DNA of 17,894 nt, taken from Carex sylvatica (Eukaryota > Streptophyta > Magnoliopsida > Poales > Cyperaceae). The stretch covers positions 1 through 17,894 of the forward strand of contig CAXKVR010000823.1 in NCBI GenBank assembly GCA_964058845.1, read 5' to 3'. Positions 16,830-17,894 of the stretch are shown in pieces (the stretch's first letter is position 1; each line of letters starts with the position of its first letter). The notes under the pieces were generated by a model, which was given only the letters and a program-made list of their open reading frames with translations, was not told the DNA's origin and made no database searches. The translations under genes and the position numbers were made by a program.

Positions 16830-17894
16830 GTGTGTGCGTGTGTATACATATATATATTGGTACTATCATATCAACTTATATTATTTGAGCTCAACTATAC
16901 ATGCCGAAATGTTTATTCATATCCTTAATCAAATAAAAAATTACACAAATGGATAAAAGTCTCACATTAATTCTTTCTAATTTTTTTATTTTGTACTTAT
17001 TTATCATACTCTTTCTTAAACATTGGCACATTGCCCATAGAAATGAATAAAGTCTCATATTTAGAGTTTTTTGTTGTATTTTTTAATTAGAATGTTATTC
17101 ATGTAACTAATAATATGTGATATAATTGTAATTGTTGTTTATATTAGTAAATATAGTGTTTTTGGTATGGTTTATATGTGTTGTTCTAAATTTTATAGTT
17201 TTTCGAAATTAATTCCTAGAAGGAATAACCGTATTTTTCAGCCCAAAAAAATAAATAGAAGAGACTCAAAACTTGAGTTTAAGTTTTCGATTAATTTTTT
17301 TACTTTCTAAATTTCTATTTTCTTGTCTTTTATCATACTCTTTCTTAAGCATCTTTTTTAAGCATTGTTAATGTAAATGTTGTTATTTTGAAATTTAGTT
17401 TAGTGTTTTTGATATTCAGATATAAGATATGTTATAAAAAAAGGACAACCACTAAGATTAAGTTTAGTGCTATTATTAAATTTAATTTAATGTTTTTATT
17501 TTGACAATAAAAGAAAAAGACAACCACTAAGAACCTGAACGGTTCTCTTCCAAAGTCTACTCAATATGAGAGGTTGTCTTGGAAGAGAACCACCCATAAT
17601 TTTTAAAAAGAAATTGAGGGTATTTATGTTTTTTTTTTTATTGAGGTTATGAATAAAATTTCGGCTATATATGCCTTCCCATAGAAATTTTTTTTTGATG
17701 GGATTATATTGAAAAACATAAAAATGCATCATTTAATTTGTAAATAAAAGATGCACAATGTAATTTACCCAAAAAATAGTTTTAAAAGGTAAATTATATT
17801 GTATTATTAATGGCCACAAAACTAGAAATTCTTAAATTCTTACTTTCATAATTTTTTTTCTCATAAATATATTTTGTATTGTGTGATATTTTAC
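16830..17894. other. Gene-free AT-rich end of window with short repeats and hairpins
   Basis: A 19-bp direct repeat (TTATCATACTCTTTCTTAA) lies at 17001-17019 and 17330-17348, with looser similarity around it. GACAACCACTAAGA lies at 17444-17457 and 17519-17532. One hairpin has perfect 13-base arms at 17541-17553 and 17579-17591 (GGTTCTCTTCCAA) with a 25-base loop; a second has arms at 17756-17769 and 17788-17801. No gene is supported. Confidence 0.55.

Overview
The window looks like intergenic DNA from a flowering plant nuclear genome. It is very AT-rich. It carries a Mutator-like element (MULE) with a MURA-type transposase relic and a spliced plant mobile domain (PMD/MAIN-like) gene, and it is packed with foldback MITEs. 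A monocot seems more likely to me than a eudicot, but the sequence does not settle this. No prokaryotic features, rRNA or tRNA genes were seen.

Layout: (1) 1-56 on the minus strand is the first 18 codons of a probable secreted-protein gene running off the left edge. Its leader carries a long (CT)n tract, and a 320-bp MITE lies about 0.5 kb upstream. (2) 1472-7748 is a complete 6.3-kb MULE bounded by a perfect 9-bp target-site duplication (CAAAGACAG). Its two ends are long inverted repeats, each holding three 27-29 bp palindromes and a pyrimidine-rich leader-like tract. Inside are two convergent, decayed genes: a MURA-like transposase on + (about 1966-3878) and a five-exon PMD gene on - (6658-4380). 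Both have several in-frame stops, and most of those whose ancestral codon can be guessed fit C-to-T or G-to-A change. A 63-bp tandem array lies exactly where the transposase is truncated. (3) 7763-16829 is almost wholly small transposable elements: a foldback MITE split by a 184-bp hAT-like element; two Mutator-type MITEs with 9-bp duplications (one exact, one 8/9); a chain of three related foldback elements separated only by (TA)n tracts; a 389-bp MITE; and a set of copies of an AACTCAAA/TTTGAGTT palindromic unit, two of which bound a 369-bp element. (4) 16830-17894 is AT-rich, with short repeats and hairpins and no gene.

How parts relate: in the MULE, both genes appear to read inward from promoters in the inverted repeats and meet tail to tail. 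The transposase would mobilise the element. PMD proteins are known both as host silencing factors (MAIN/MAIL1) and as passengers in transposons. Neither gene is intact here, so this copy cannot be autonomous. The strongest observations are the palindrome sets at the MULE ends and the foldback family that keeps one internal core but has different outer tips.
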